From: Streptomyces sp. SAJ15
GTDB taxonomy: Bacteria > Actinomycetota > Actinomycetes > Streptomycetales > Streptomycetaceae
Assembly (NCBI RefSeq): GCF_007595705.1
Contig: NZ_NISY01000007.1
Location: 124,001 to 188,000 of the forward strand
Length of the DNA stretch: 64,000 nucleotides
Direction of reading: 5' to 3'
The notes under the pieces were generated by a model. The model ran no database searches. It worked only from the letters and a program-made list of their open reading frames with translations, and had not been told where the DNA came from. The position numbers and the translations under genes are program-made. Positions 9,016 to 17,100 of the stretch are shown here, one piece after another (the stretch's first letter is position 1; each line of letters begins with the position of its first letter).

Positions 9016-9053
9016 GGGGCTCGTGCGGCGCACCATCGCGCTGCGCGAGCCCC
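9016..9053 (-). other. Intercistronic hairpin between gap and pgk
   Basis: GGGGCTCG (9016-9023) pairs with CGAGCCCC (9046-9053), and most inner bases can also pair. The hairpin lies in the 100-nt gap between gap and pgk. No T-run follows, so it could stabilise the upstream gap message or act as a processing site, which would let gap be expressed more strongly than pgk. Confidence 0.5.
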
Positions 9054-9081
9054 ATCGCTCACTTCGAGATACCGCTTGGAA

Positions 9082-10086
9082 TCAGAGCTGGCCGCCGACG
9101 AAGGTGGTCAGGTCCACCAGGCGGTTGGAGTAGCCCCACTCATTGTCATACCAGCCGACGACCTTGACCTGCTTGCCCTGGGCCATGGTGAGGCGGGAGT
9201 CGAAGGTGCAGGACGCGGGCCAGTTCACGATGTCCGAGGAGACGATCTCGTCCTCCGTGTACTCCAGGATGCCCTTCAGCTGGCCCTCCGCGGCCTTCTG
9301 GAAGGCGTTGTTGATCTCGTCCTTGGTGACCTCGCGGTCGAGCTCGATCACCAGGTCGGTCACGGAGCCGGTCGGCACCGGGACGCGCATCGCGATGCCG
9401 TCCAGCTTGCCCTTCAGCTGCGGCAGGACCAGGGCGGTGGCCTTGGCGGCACCGGTCGAGGTCGGAATGATGTTCTGCGCGGCGGCCCGGGCGCGACGCA
9501 GGTCGCTGTGCGGGAAGTCCAGGATGCGCTGGTCGTTGGTGTAGGCGTGGACCGTGGTCATCAGGCCCTTGACGATGCCGAAGCTCTCGTCGAGAACCTT
9601 GGCCATCGGCGCCACGCAGTTGGTGGTGCAGGACGCGTTGGAGATGACGTGGTGGTTGGCCGCGTCGTACTTGTCCTGGTTCACGCCCATCACGATGGTG
9701 ATGTCCTCGCCCTTGGCGGGGGCGGAGATGAGCACCTTCTTGGCGCCGGCGGCGAGGTGCTTGGCGGCGTCCTCGCGCTTGGTGAAGATGCCGGTGGACT
9801 CGACGACGATGTCGGCGCCCAGCTCGGCCCAGGGGAGGTTCGCCGGGTCCCGCTCGGCGAGGGTCTTGAAGGTCTGGTTACCGACGGTGATGGTGTCGGC
9901 GGTGTGGCTGACCTCGTGCTTCAGCCGACCCAGGATGGTGTCGTACTTCAGCAGGTGAACCAGGGTGGCGTTGTCGGTCAGGTCGTTGACACCGACGATC
10001 TCGATGTCCGCGCCCTGCTCCAGGAGCGCGCGGAAGTAGTTGCGACCGATGCGGCCGAAGCCGTTGATGCCTACGCGGATCGTCAC
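9082..10086 (-). CDS. gap: Type I glyceraldehyde-3-phosphate dehydrogenase
   Basis: NAD-dependent GAPDH, converting glyceraldehyde-3-phosphate to 1,3-bisphosphoglycerate (334 aa, normal). INGFGRIGRNYFRAL at the N-terminus is the Rossmann nucleotide site, SNASCTTNCVAP near residue 150 contains the catalytic cysteine, and the S-loop and WYDNEWGYSNR near the C-terminus are intact. It is the first gene of the gap-pgk-tpiA glycolytic operon. The upstream region holds an AGTGAC-6-GTCACT inverted repeat that could be a control site. Confidence 0.97.
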   Translation of the reverse strand: MTIRVGINGFGRIGRNYFRALLEQGADIEIVGVNDLTDNATLVHLLKYDTILGRLKHEVSHTADTITVGNQTFKTLAERDPANLPWAELGADIVVESTGIFTKREDAAKHLAAGAKKVLISAPAKGEDITIVMGVNQDKYDAANHHVISNASCTTNCVAPMAKVLDESFGIVKGLMTTVHAYTNDQRILDFPHSDLRRARAAAQNIIPTSTGAAKATALVLPQLKGKLDGIAMRVPVPTGSVTDLVIELDREVTKDEINNAFQKAAEGQLKGILEYTEDEIVSSDIVNWPASCTFDSRLTMAQGKQVKVVGWYDNEWGYSNRLVDLTTFVGGQL

Positions 10087-10238
10087 GAACCGATCTCCTC
10101 GTTGGTGTGCCGGTCTGGGCGCCGGCGAGCTGTATGAGTTGTCCCCGACCGCCTCCGACCCTACCGCTAAAGGAATGCCTTCGTGACATTGGCGACGGCG
10201 CCCCGCAACCCCCTTCGTGTGGCGCGGATCACCGCCGA

Positions 10239-10256
10239 AGTGACGCTTTTGTCACT
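10239..10256. promoter_or_regulatory. Operator-like inverted repeat upstream of gap
   Basis: AGTGAC-GCTTTT-GTCACT, 6-bp arms around a 6-bp spacer, followed at once by GTCAGTCAATAAC. It lies about 155 bp before the gap start and is a candidate binding site for a glycolysis regulator. Nothing in the window identifies the protein. Confidence 0.35.
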
Positions 10257-10629
10257 GTCAGTCAATAACGCAGGCGTAGCGGGGAAACCGGCGGTGAAAT
10301 GGGTCGATAAGCAGCTCGAAAAAGCCGCTCGACATAGCGGGGAGCCCCTCATCTGTGCGATTTCCCGATCCTTTTTTCGCTGAGCGCGCAAGGGCGATTT
10401 CTACGGCCGTCCTCATCAAACGGCTCGCCGCCGATGCGTTTATGGCCGTAGCCGTACTCCCGCCGTCGACACACCGCCGTCCAGATTCCCCGACGACGGG
10501 AGGTCGCGGACGACCGACGGCCACCCTCAAGGTCCGCGCGGAGGGGGGACACGAGCGGGCGCACGCGCCGAGGCGCGCGTGGATCGCGCCCCGCCCTTAC
10601 GGAGAGTCATCAGGGCCCCCGCCAGGCCG

Positions 10630-10781
10630 GGCACCCCAGTCGGACACGGACCGGGCCGGCCCCGCGGCCAGGGGACGGCGGAAGCGGCCGGGGGCACAGG
10701 GCACAGGGGCGCGCCCCCAGGCACCCCAGTCGAACACGGACCGGGCCGGCCCCGCGGCCAGGGGACGGCGGAAGCGGCCGG
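10630..10781. repeat. 62-bp direct repeat with 90-bp period
   Basis: The segments 10630-10691 and 10720-10781 are identical over 62 bp except at one position (G at 10643, A at 10733). They are separated by 28 bp of related GC-rich sequence. A shorter degenerate third unit follows and merges into the inverted repeat at 10798-10924. No frame through it looks coding. Confidence 0.85.
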
Positions 10782-10797
10782 AGGACGGCGGGAGCGG

Positions 10798-10924
10798 CCG
10801 GGGGCGCAGGGCACAGGGCCGAAACGCTGTCGCGTATTTGTGGGCAAAGAGGGAGTAAGCCAGCGATACGGGGTCGTCGCCCGTAAATATGCGGTTTCGG
10901 CCCTGTGCCCGGCTGCGCCCCCGG
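10798..10924. repeat. 127-bp imperfect inverted repeat with AT-richer core
   Basis: The left arm (10798-10825) and right arm (10894-10924) are complementary apart from a 3-nt bulge. The core continues the symmetry imperfectly: CGCGTATTTGTGGGC near 10831 faces GCCCGTAAATATGCG near 10879 with three mismatches. The structure could fold as a very long hairpin. It resembles a small palindromic mobile repeat more than a simple terminator, but no target-site duplication is evident. Confidence 0.75.
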
Positions 10925-11059
10925 CCCGACCCACCCACTCAGGCGGGCTGGCGGATCGGGCCGGACGCGGACCGTACGACGTGGTGCCGGGCGGCCCTGT
11001 GCGTAGACGCTGGGCCCGAGGGAGCCGAGGCTCAGGCGCCAGGCGATGCTGAGGGACGG

Positions 11060-12049
11060 TCAGCCGACCATGCCGTCCGCCATCTCCTCGGTCAGGTTGG
11101 ACTCCGTGCCGGGGACGCCGAGGTCCTGGGCGCGCTTGTCGGCCATCGCCAGCAGGCGGCGGATGCGGCCGGCGACCGCGTCCTTGGTCAACGGCGGGTC
11201 GGCGAGTGCGCCAAGCTCCTCCAGGGATGCCTGCTTGTGCTCCATGCGCAGCCGGCCGGCGGCCGCCAGGTGCTCCGGGACCTCGTCGCCGAGGATCTCC
11301 AGCGCCCGCTGGACCCGCGCCCCCGCGGCCACCGCCGCCCGCGCGGAGCGGCGCAGGTTGGCGTCGTCGAAGTTGGCGAGGCGGTTGGCGGTGGCCCGCA
11401 CCTCGCGGCGCATCCGCCGCTCCTCCCAGGCCAGCACGGACTCATGGGCGCCGAGCCGGGTCAACAGCGCGCCGATCGCGTCACCGTCCCGGACGACCAC
11501 CCGGTCCACGCCGCGCACCTCGCGCGCCTTGGCCCCGATCTGGAGCCGGCGCGCCGCGCCGACCAGCGCCAGCGCGGCCTCGGGGCCGGGGCACGTCACC
11601 TCCAGGGAGGACGAACGGCCGGGCTCGGTGAGCGAGCCGTGCGCCAGGAAGGCACCGCGCCAGGCGGCCTCGGCATCACAGGTGGCGCCGGAGACCACCT
11701 GCGGGGGCAGTCCGCGGATCGGCCGGCCACGGCCGTCGACCAGGCCGGTCTGGCGGGCCAGCTGGTCACCGCCGGCGACCACCCGCACCACGTACCGGCT
11801 ACCGCGGCGCAGCCCGCCGGGGGCCATCACCACCAGGTCGGAGGCGTGGCCGAAGATCTCCAGGATGTCCTTGCGGAGCCGTCGCGCCGCGATGCCGGTG
11901 TCCAGCTCCGCCTCGATCACGATGCGCCCGCTGACCAGGTGCAGCCCGCCCGCGAACCGCAGGATCGCCGAGACCTCCGCTTTCCGGCAGCAGGTCCGGG
12001 TGACGGGGAGCCGGGAGATTTCGTCCTTCACCGCTGCCGTCATCGCCAT
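11060..12049 (-). CDS. whiA: DNA-binding developmental regulator WhiA
   Basis: WhiA is the conserved Gram-positive protein that, in Streptomyces, works with WhiB to commit aerial hyphae to sporulation septation. This 329-residue copy begins MAMTAAVKDEISRLP. Its N-terminal half resembles LAGLIDADG homing endonucleases (catalytically inactive in this family), and the C-terminal helix-turn-helix includes EHKQASLEELGAL and KDAVAGRIRRLL. ATG at 12049 is chosen over the longer frame because it matches the family start. It overlaps the yvcK stop by 10 nt and is the last gene of uvrC-rapZ-yvcK-whiA. Confidence 0.97.
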   Translation of the reverse strand: MAMTAAVKDEISRLPVTRTCCRKAEVSAILRFAGGLHLVSGRIVIEAELDTGIAARRLRKDILEIFGHASDLVVMAPGGLRRGSRYVVRVVAGGDQLARQTGLVDGRGRPIRGLPPQVVSGATCDAEAAWRGAFLAHGSLTEPGRSSSLEVTCPGPEAALALVGAARRLQIGAKAREVRGVDRVVVRDGDAIGALLTRLGAHESVLAWEERRMRREVRATANRLANFDDANLRRSARAAVAAGARVQRALEILGDEVPEHLAAAGRLRMEHKQASLEELGALADPPLTKDAVAGRIRRLLAMADKRAQDLGVPGTESNLTEEMADGMVG

Positions 12050-13119
12050 GGGCCGATCCTTCCATGCATCCGAAAAATACGGTCGTACGCGGCGGCCAAC
12101 AGCTCCGGGTCGTGCCGCGGGGATGCCCCCACGGCGTCCGGCCGGGCGGCGGCACCCTCGGCCGCGGCCGGGAACGCGCCGGCGGCGGCCACCGGAGCCA
12201 GCTCGACCGTCGCGCCGAGCCGCTCGGCGGCGTCGCACAGGCTGCTCCGGTCGGGCACCGCGGCCGCGTCGGCCAGCACCACGTCGAAGGCGAGTTTAGG
12301 GGCGTGTCGGGCCAAAACCTCCAAATGACGCTGCGGGGAGAAGCCGTCGGTTTCGCCCGGCTGGGGAGCGAGGTTCAGCGAGAGCACGCGCCGCGCCTTG
12401 GTCTCCTGGAGCGCTTCGAGCAGCTCGGGCACCAGGAGGTGCGGAATGACCGAGGAGAACCAGGAGCCGGGCCCCAACACCACCCAGTCCGCGTCCAGGA
12501 CCGCCGCCACCGCCTCCGGCACGGCCGGCGGGTCCTCCGGGACCACGTGCACCGACTGCACCTCGCCGGGGGTGAGCGCCACGGTGGCCTGGCCGCGGAC
12601 GGTGCTTATCTCGTCCGGCCGGGCGGGGTCGTGGCCCCGTACCAGCGCCTGGAGCTCCAGGGGGACGGCGGACATGGGCAGCACCCGACCGTGGGCGCCG
12701 AGCAGCCGGCCGACCCACTCCAGGGCGTTCACCGGGTCGCCCAGCTGCTCCCACAGCGCGACGATCAGCAGGTTGCCGACCGCGTGGCCGTGCAGCTCGC
12801 CCTCGCTCTCGAAGCGGTGCTGGATGACCCGGGCCCACGTCTGTCCCCAGTCGTCGTCACCGCACAGCGCGGCGAGCGCCTTGCGCAGGTCGCCGGGGGG
12901 CAGTACGCCCATCTCGTCGCGCAGCCGGCCGCTGGAGCCGCCGTCGTCGGCCACGGTGACGACGGCGGTCAGGTCGCCGGTGATGCGGCGCAGCGCGGCG
13001 AGCGAGGCGGAGAGGCCCATGCCGCCGCCGAGTGCGACGACCTTGGGCTGGGCGCGCCGGCCGCCGCGGGCTCCCACGAGCCGCCGCAGCCGCCGGGCGC
13101 GCAGGGGCTGATAGCTCAC
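12040..13119 (-). CDS. yvcK: YvcK/CofD-like UDP-sugar-binding protein
   Basis: Member of the YvcK (gluconeogenesis factor) family, structurally related to CofD. In Bacillus and mycobacteria these proteins bind UDP-sugars and influence carbon flux and cell-wall growth. The 359-residue protein has the glycine-rich GGGMGLSASLAAL near residue 32 and VTVADDGGSSGRLRDE near 55, both family signatures. The GTG start overlaps the rapZ stop by 4 nt and the stop region overlaps whiA, the widely conserved rapZ-yvcK-whiA cluster. The extreme N-terminus (about 25 basic residues) is not conserved, so the start is slightly uncertain. Confidence 0.94.
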   Translation of the reverse strand: MSYQPLRARRLRRLVGARGGRRAQPKVVALGGGMGLSASLAALRRITGDLTAVVTVADDGGSSGRLRDEMGVLPPGDLRKALAALCGDDDWGQTWARVIQHRFESEGELHGHAVGNLLIVALWEQLGDPVNALEWVGRLLGAHGRVLPMSAVPLELQALVRGHDPARPDEISTVRGQATVALTPGEVQSVHVVPEDPPAVPEAVAAVLDADWVVLGPGSWFSSVIPHLLVPELLEALQETKARRVLSLNLAPQPGETDGFSPQRHLEVLARHAPKLAFDVVLADAAAVPDRSSLCDAAERLGATVELAPVAAAGAFPAAAEGAAARPDAVGASPRHDPELLAAAYDRIFRMHGRIGPWR

Positions 13120-14057
13120 TCGCGCCCCATGTCGCGGTGGACGACCACGGTCTCCACGCTCTCGGCCGCCAGCCGGGCGGCGAGCTTCTCGGACATGGCG
13201 ACGGAGCGGTGCTTGCCGCCCGTGCAGCCGACGGCGATGGTCACATAGCGCTTGCCCTCGCGGCGGTAGCCGGCGGCGATCAGCTGGAGCAGCTCGGTGT
13301 ACCGGTCCAGGAACTCCTTGGCGCCGGGCTGGTTGAAGACGTAGCCGGACACCTCCTCGTTGAGCCCGGTGAAGGGGCGCAGCTCGGGCACCCAGTGCGG
13401 GTTGGGCAGGAAGCGGCAGTCCACCACCAGGTCGGCGTCGACCGGCAGGCCGTACTTGTAGCCGAAGGACATCACGGTGGCGCGCAGCTCCGGCTCCTCG
13501 TCGCCGGCGAACTGGGCGTCCATCTTGGCGCGCAGCTCGTGGACGTTGAGGCTGGAGGTGTCGATCACCAGGTCGGCGTCGCCGCGCAGCTCGCGCAGCA
13601 GGTCGCGCTCGGCGTCGATGCCGTCGACGATCCGCCCGTCGCCCTGGAGCGGGTGCGGGCGGCGCACCGACTCGAAGCGGCGCACCAGGGCGTCGTCGGA
13701 CGCCTCCAGGAAGAGCACCCGGCGCTTGACGTTCTTGGCCGCGAGGTCGGCGAGGGACTCACGGAGGTTGTCGAAGAAGCGGCGGCCGCGGACGTCGACG
13801 ACCACGGCGATCCGGGCCACATTGCCCTGGGAGCGGGCGCCGAGGTCCACCATGGTGGGGATCAGGGCGGGCGGGAGGTTGTCGACGACGAACCAGCCGA
13901 GGTCCTCCAGGCACTTGGCGGCGGTGCTGCGGCCCGCGCCGGACATGCCGGAGATGATCACCAGCTCGGGGATGGCCGCGGCCTCGGGAGCCTCGCCCGT
14001 CGTGCCCGTACTCACCTGTGCTCCGTTTCCGTGGTTCTCGTGGTCTTGCGCATTCAT
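13116..14057 (-). CDS. rapZ: RNase adapter / nucleotide-binding protein RapZ
   Basis: RapZ/YvcJ family P-loop protein of 313 residues. In E. coli RapZ directs RNase E to the GlmZ small RNA; in actinobacteria the target is unknown. IISGMSGAGRSTAAKCLED near residue 34 is the Walker A motif with Arg at the usual Lys position, as is common in this family. DNLPPALIP near 58 is the next conserved block, and GCTGGKHRSV near 280 belongs to the C-terminal RNA-binding domain. The first 28 residues form a poorly conserved, hydrophilic tail. The ATG overlaps the uvrC stop (ATGA) and the stop overlaps yvcK, giving complete translational coupling. Confidence 0.95.
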   Translation of the reverse strand: MNAQDHENHGNGAQVSTGTTGEAPEAAAIPELVIISGMSGAGRSTAAKCLEDLGWFVVDNLPPALIPTMVDLGARSQGNVARIAVVVDVRGRRFFDNLRESLADLAAKNVKRRVLFLEASDDALVRRFESVRRPHPLQGDGRIVDGIDAERDLLRELRGDADLVIDTSSLNVHELRAKMDAQFAGDEEPELRATVMSFGYKYGLPVDADLVVDCRFLPNPHWVPELRPFTGLNEEVSGYVFNQPGAKEFLDRYTELLQLIAAGYRREGKRYVTIAVGCTGGKHRSVAMSEKLAARLAAESVETVVVHRDMGRE

Positions 14058-16117
14058 GGTCCTGTCCCCCGTGTCGGGGATGACGCCGCGGACGCGGCCT
14101 CATCCTCAATGATCTCTCCTGTGGCGGTGTTCACCGCCGGGGCGGGCGGGGCCGCCTGGGCGAGGGCCGCGGCCACGGTCTCGGCGGTCTTGCGGCCGAT
14201 GCCGGGGACCTCGCAGATCTGGTCGATGGTCGCCGCGCGGAGCCGTTTGAGGGATCCGAAGTGCTTGAGGAGCGCCTGCCGGCGACTCTCCCCCAGGCCG
14301 GGCACGGTGTCCAGCGGCCCCGCCTTCATCGTCTTGGAGCGCTTGCTGCGCTGGTACGAGATGGCGAACCGGTGCGCCTCGTCACGCACCCGCTGGAGCA
14401 GGTAGAGCCCCTCGCTGGTGCGCGGCAGCACCACCGGGTCGGGCTCGCCGGGCAGCCACACCTCCTCCAGCCGCTTGGCCAGGCCGCACACGGCCACGTC
14501 GTCGATGCCGAGCTCGTCCAGCGCCCGCCGCGCGGCGGCGACCTGCGGCGCGCCACCGTCGACCACGACGAGCTGCGGGGGGTACGCGAACTTGCGCGGC
14601 CGGCCCGTCTCGGGGTCCACGGGCCCGCCGGTCACCGCGTCCACCTCGCCGCCAGCCGGCGCGTCCTCACCGTCCCACTCGCCGGTCTTCTGCTTCTCCT
14701 GGAGATAGCGGCGGAAGCGGCGGCTGACCACCTCGTGCATGGAGCGGACGTCGTCCTGTCCGCGACCGTGCCAGATCTGCGCGTCTCCGACACGACCCTT
14801 GATCTGGAAGCGGCGGTACTCGCTCTTGCGGGCCAGCCCGTCCTCGAAGACGACCATGGAGGCCACCACGTCGTCGCCCTGGAAGTGCGAGATGTCGAAG
14901 CACTCCACGCGCAGCGGCGCGGAGTCCAGGTCCAGCGCCTCGGCGATCTCCTCCAGCGCGCGGGAGCGCGTGGTCAGGTCGGAGGCGCGCTTGGTCTTGT
15001 GCAGCGCGAGCGCCTGCTGGGCGTTGCGCTGCACCGTGGCCATCAGGTCCTTCTTGTCGCCGCGCTGCGGTATCCGCAGGTCGACGCGGGCGCCGCGGCG
15101 GCCGGCGAGCCATTCGGCGACCGGGCCGACGGGGTCGGGCAGGGCCGGCACCAGCACCTCCTTGGGCACGGCGTCGCCGCTCTCCTCGCCGTACAGCTGC
15201 TGGAGGGCGTGCTCGACCAGACCCGCGGTGTCCACGGCCTCGACCTTGTCGGTCACCCAGCCGCGCTGGCCGCGCACCCGGCCGCCGCGCACGTGGAAGA
15301 TCTGCACGGCCGCCTCCAGCTCGTCCTCGGCGACCGCGATCAGGTCCGCGTCGGTGGCGTCGGTGAGGACGACGGCGTTCTTCTCCATCGCGCGGCGCAG
15401 CGCGCCGAGGTCGTCCCGCAGCCGCGCCGCCTTCTCGTACTCCATGTCCTCCGCGGCGTCGTGCATCTGCTGCTCGAGCCGGCGCAGATGGGAGCCGGTG
15501 CGGCCGGCCATGAAGTCGCAGAAGTCGTCGGCGAGTTCGCGGTGCTCCTCAGGGGTGACGCGGCCGACGCACGGGGCGGAGCACTTGCCGATGTAGCCGA
15601 GCAGACAGGGCCGGCCGATCTGCGCCGAACGCTTGAACACCCCGGCCGAGCAGGTCCGCACGGGGAACACGCGCAGCATCAGGTCGACCGTCTCGCGGAT
15701 CGCCCAGGCGTGCCCGTACGGGCCGAAGTACCGCACGCCCTTCTTCTTGGCCCCGCGCATGACCTGGACGCGCGGGAACTCCTCGTTGAGCGTCACCGCC
15801 AGGTACGGATAGCTCTTGTCGTCCCGGTACTTGACGTTGAACCGGGGGTCGAACTCCTTGATCCAGGTGTACTCGAGCTGCAGCGCCTCCACCTCGGTGG
15901 AGACCACCGTCCACTCCACGGAGCCGGCCGTGGTGACCATGGTGCGGGTGCGCGGGTGCAGGTTCGCCAGGTCCTGGAAGTACGAGGAGAGCCGCTGGCG
16001 CAGGCTCTTCGCCTTCCCGACGTAGATCACCCGGCCGTGTTCGTCCCGGAACTTGTAGACCCCCGGCGAGTCGGGGATCTGTCCCGGCTTGGGTCGGTAG
16101 CTGCTGGGGTCGGCCAT
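14054..16117 (-). CDS. uvrC: Excinuclease ABC subunit UvrC
   Basis: UvrC makes the dual incisions around lesions marked by UvrA-UvrB. The 687-residue protein has an N-terminal GIY-YIG nuclease domain (PGVYKFRDEHGRVIYVGKAK, residues 15-34), a UVR motif around 210-245 that contacts UvrB, the RNase H-like C-terminal nuclease (ECFDISHFQGDDVVASMVVFED near 410) and terminal helix-hairpin-helix motifs (VPGLGESRRQALLKHFG). ATG at 16117 gives the family start MADPSSYRPKPGQIP; the long frame upstream is non-conserved. The start lies 7 nt after a TAGGGT -10 hexamer of a damage-type promoter, so the mRNA is probably leaderless. Confidence 0.97.
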   Translation of the reverse strand: MADPSSYRPKPGQIPDSPGVYKFRDEHGRVIYVGKAKSLRQRLSSYFQDLANLHPRTRTMVTTAGSVEWTVVSTEVEALQLEYTWIKEFDPRFNVKYRDDKSYPYLAVTLNEEFPRVQVMRGAKKKGVRYFGPYGHAWAIRETVDLMLRVFPVRTCSAGVFKRSAQIGRPCLLGYIGKCSAPCVGRVTPEEHRELADDFCDFMAGRTGSHLRRLEQQMHDAAEDMEYEKAARLRDDLGALRRAMEKNAVVLTDATDADLIAVAEDELEAAVQIFHVRGGRVRGQRGWVTDKVEAVDTAGLVEHALQQLYGEESGDAVPKEVLVPALPDPVGPVAEWLAGRRGARVDLRIPQRGDKKDLMATVQRNAQQALALHKTKRASDLTTRSRALEEIAEALDLDSAPLRVECFDISHFQGDDVVASMVVFEDGLARKSEYRRFQIKGRVGDAQIWHGRGQDDVRSMHEVVSRRFRRYLQEKQKTGEWDGEDAPAGGEVDAVTGGPVDPETGRPRKFAYPPQLVVVDGGAPQVAAARRALDELGIDDVAVCGLAKRLEEVWLPGEPDPVVLPRTSEGLYLLQRVRDEAHRFAISYQRSKRSKTMKAGPLDTVPGLGESRRQALLKHFGSLKRLRAATIDQICEVPGIGRKTAETVAAALAQAAPPAPAVNTATGEIIEDEAASAASSPTRGTGP

Positions 16118-16124
16118 GGTCACC

Positions 16125-16147
16125 ACCCTACTGGCGGCCGCCGACAC
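16125..16147 (-). promoter_or_regulatory. PafBC-type DNA-damage promoter of uvrC
   Basis: On the minus strand GTGTCGGCG is followed by 8 nt and TAGGGT, then 7 nt to the uvrC ATG. This matches tTGTCRgtg-N8-TAnnnT, the RecA-independent damage promoter of mycobacteria, with differences at the first and eighth positions of the upstream box. Spacing is identical to the six better matches in this window. Confidence 0.7.
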
Positions 16148-17100
16148 TCCGGCCACGGAACGGCCCGGGAACGGGCCCGGGACGCCCCGGAACGGCGGGC
16201 GACGGCCCCGGTGCCGGACGGGCCGCGGGGGCCGTGCCGGGACCCCACCCGTCTGGGACGCCCACCGCCCGCGGACGGGCGATGGGGCGGGCCGTCGTGG
16301 AAGGCCGGAAGCCGAGGCCGGGGCGGCGCGGGCGCCTGGACGGGGCGCCACGACGTCCCGCCACGGCGGCAGGGCGCGGCGGGCGGCGGGCAGGCTCCGA
16401 AGGACGCGGAGAACGGGGACAACGCGGCCGCAGGGGGCTTCCGCGGCGCACTCGGGTGTCGGGGCGGCGGCCCGTGGCCGCGACCACCGTGGCCCGGGCA
16501 CCGCGCGGAAGCGAGAGGCCGCCGAAAGCGACAGGCCGCGTGATACCGACAGCCCGCGCGGCCGCCGGACGGGGCGGGTGGCTGTCGGCAGGTCGGGAGG
16601 CCGCCAGCAGGGCGGTACATGTGCCCCTCAGGGGCTGCCTCGGCACGCCCGTGAGCTGGTGAACGAGCGGGCCGGCCGCCCCGGGAGATCCGCCCCTGCC
16701 GGTCCGGTCGCCAGGGAGCGGGGAGTCAGGGAGCGGAGCCCGGGAGCGGGCAGCCGAGAAGCGGCGCGTCCGACCGGCTGGAGCGGCTGAGCGGCCCCTC
16801 GTGAACGGCTGGGGCGGCGGTCGTCGTCCGGCCGCGGACGGCCCGCGGTCGGCTCGCGGTCGGTTCGCGGTCGGCCCCGCGCGGGCGAGCCGGCGTGCGC
16901 CGGGACGCCGCCCGCGCGGGGCCGGGTCGCACGGGAACGGCCCCGCGCGGGCGGGCCGCGCCGCCGCCGAACCGTGTCGGTGCGGCCGGTCGGCCAAACC
17001 CACCGGCTGGGTCGCGCCGGTGGGCGGGGCCGCCGTGTGCCGCGCGCCCGGGGGCCGCCGCCGTGCGTCGCGGACCTCGGCGCCGGGTGCGCGGCGCGGA
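16148..17100. other. Gene-free region upstream of uvrC
   Basis: About 950 bp in which I see no supportable gene. All six frames give Arg/Pro/Gly-rich translations without recognisable motifs, and open frames on both strands merely reflect the scarcity of stop codons at this composition. The right end contains three tandem copies of GCGGTCGG separated by TTC or CTC (about 16849-16880) and the hairpin arms at 16873-16953. It may hold the 3' untranslated region of the gene at 17101. Confidence 0.6.
16873..16953. repeat. Three-arm alternating hairpin sequence
   Basis: GGCCCCGCGCGGGCG occurs at 16873-16887, its exact reverse complement at 16909-16923, and the first form again at 16939-16953. The middle arm can therefore pair perfectly over 15 bp with either neighbour, giving two mutually exclusive hairpins with loops of 21 and 15 nt. 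It lies about 150 bp beyond the 3' end of the minus-strand gene ending at 17101 and could terminate it. Confidence 0.7.

Larger units (their letters stand above)
10087..11059. other. Gene-free region between gap and whiA
   Basis: About 970 bp without a convincing gene. Short open frames exist, including a GTG-started 66-codon one at 10183-10383 on the + strand, but only about two thirds of its third positions are G or C, far below neighbouring genes. The stretch contains the gap promoter area, an operator-like repeat (10239-10256), a 62-bp direct duplication and a 127-bp imperfect inverted repeat. The part from about 10250 to 10450 is noticeably richer in A and T than the surroundings. Confidence 0.7.

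Noticed and set aside
10257..10290. CTGTCAGTCAATAACG as another damage-type promoter
   Set aside because: The last three bases of the upstream box differ, and no TAnnnT hexamer lies at 8-nt spacing.
10183..10383. GTG-started 66-codon frame with an AGGA box upstream
   Set aside because: Only about 65 percent of third codon positions are G or C, against over 90 percent in neighbouring genes, and no motif is visible.
10630..10781. Direct repeats considered as a CRISPR array
   Set aside because: Only two full 62-bp units occur, spacer and repeat are related, and there are no cas genes.
12064..13248. Long open frames antisense to yvcK, rapZ, uvrA, uvrB, polA and other genes
   Set aside because: They are antisense shadows produced by the GC-rich third positions of genuine genes, without starts or family motifs.
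16128..17003. Long Arg/Pro-rich open frames on both strands upstream of uvrC
   Set aside because: They arise from the lack of stop codons in GC-rich DNA; there is no codon-position bias in a consistent frame and no recognisable domain.
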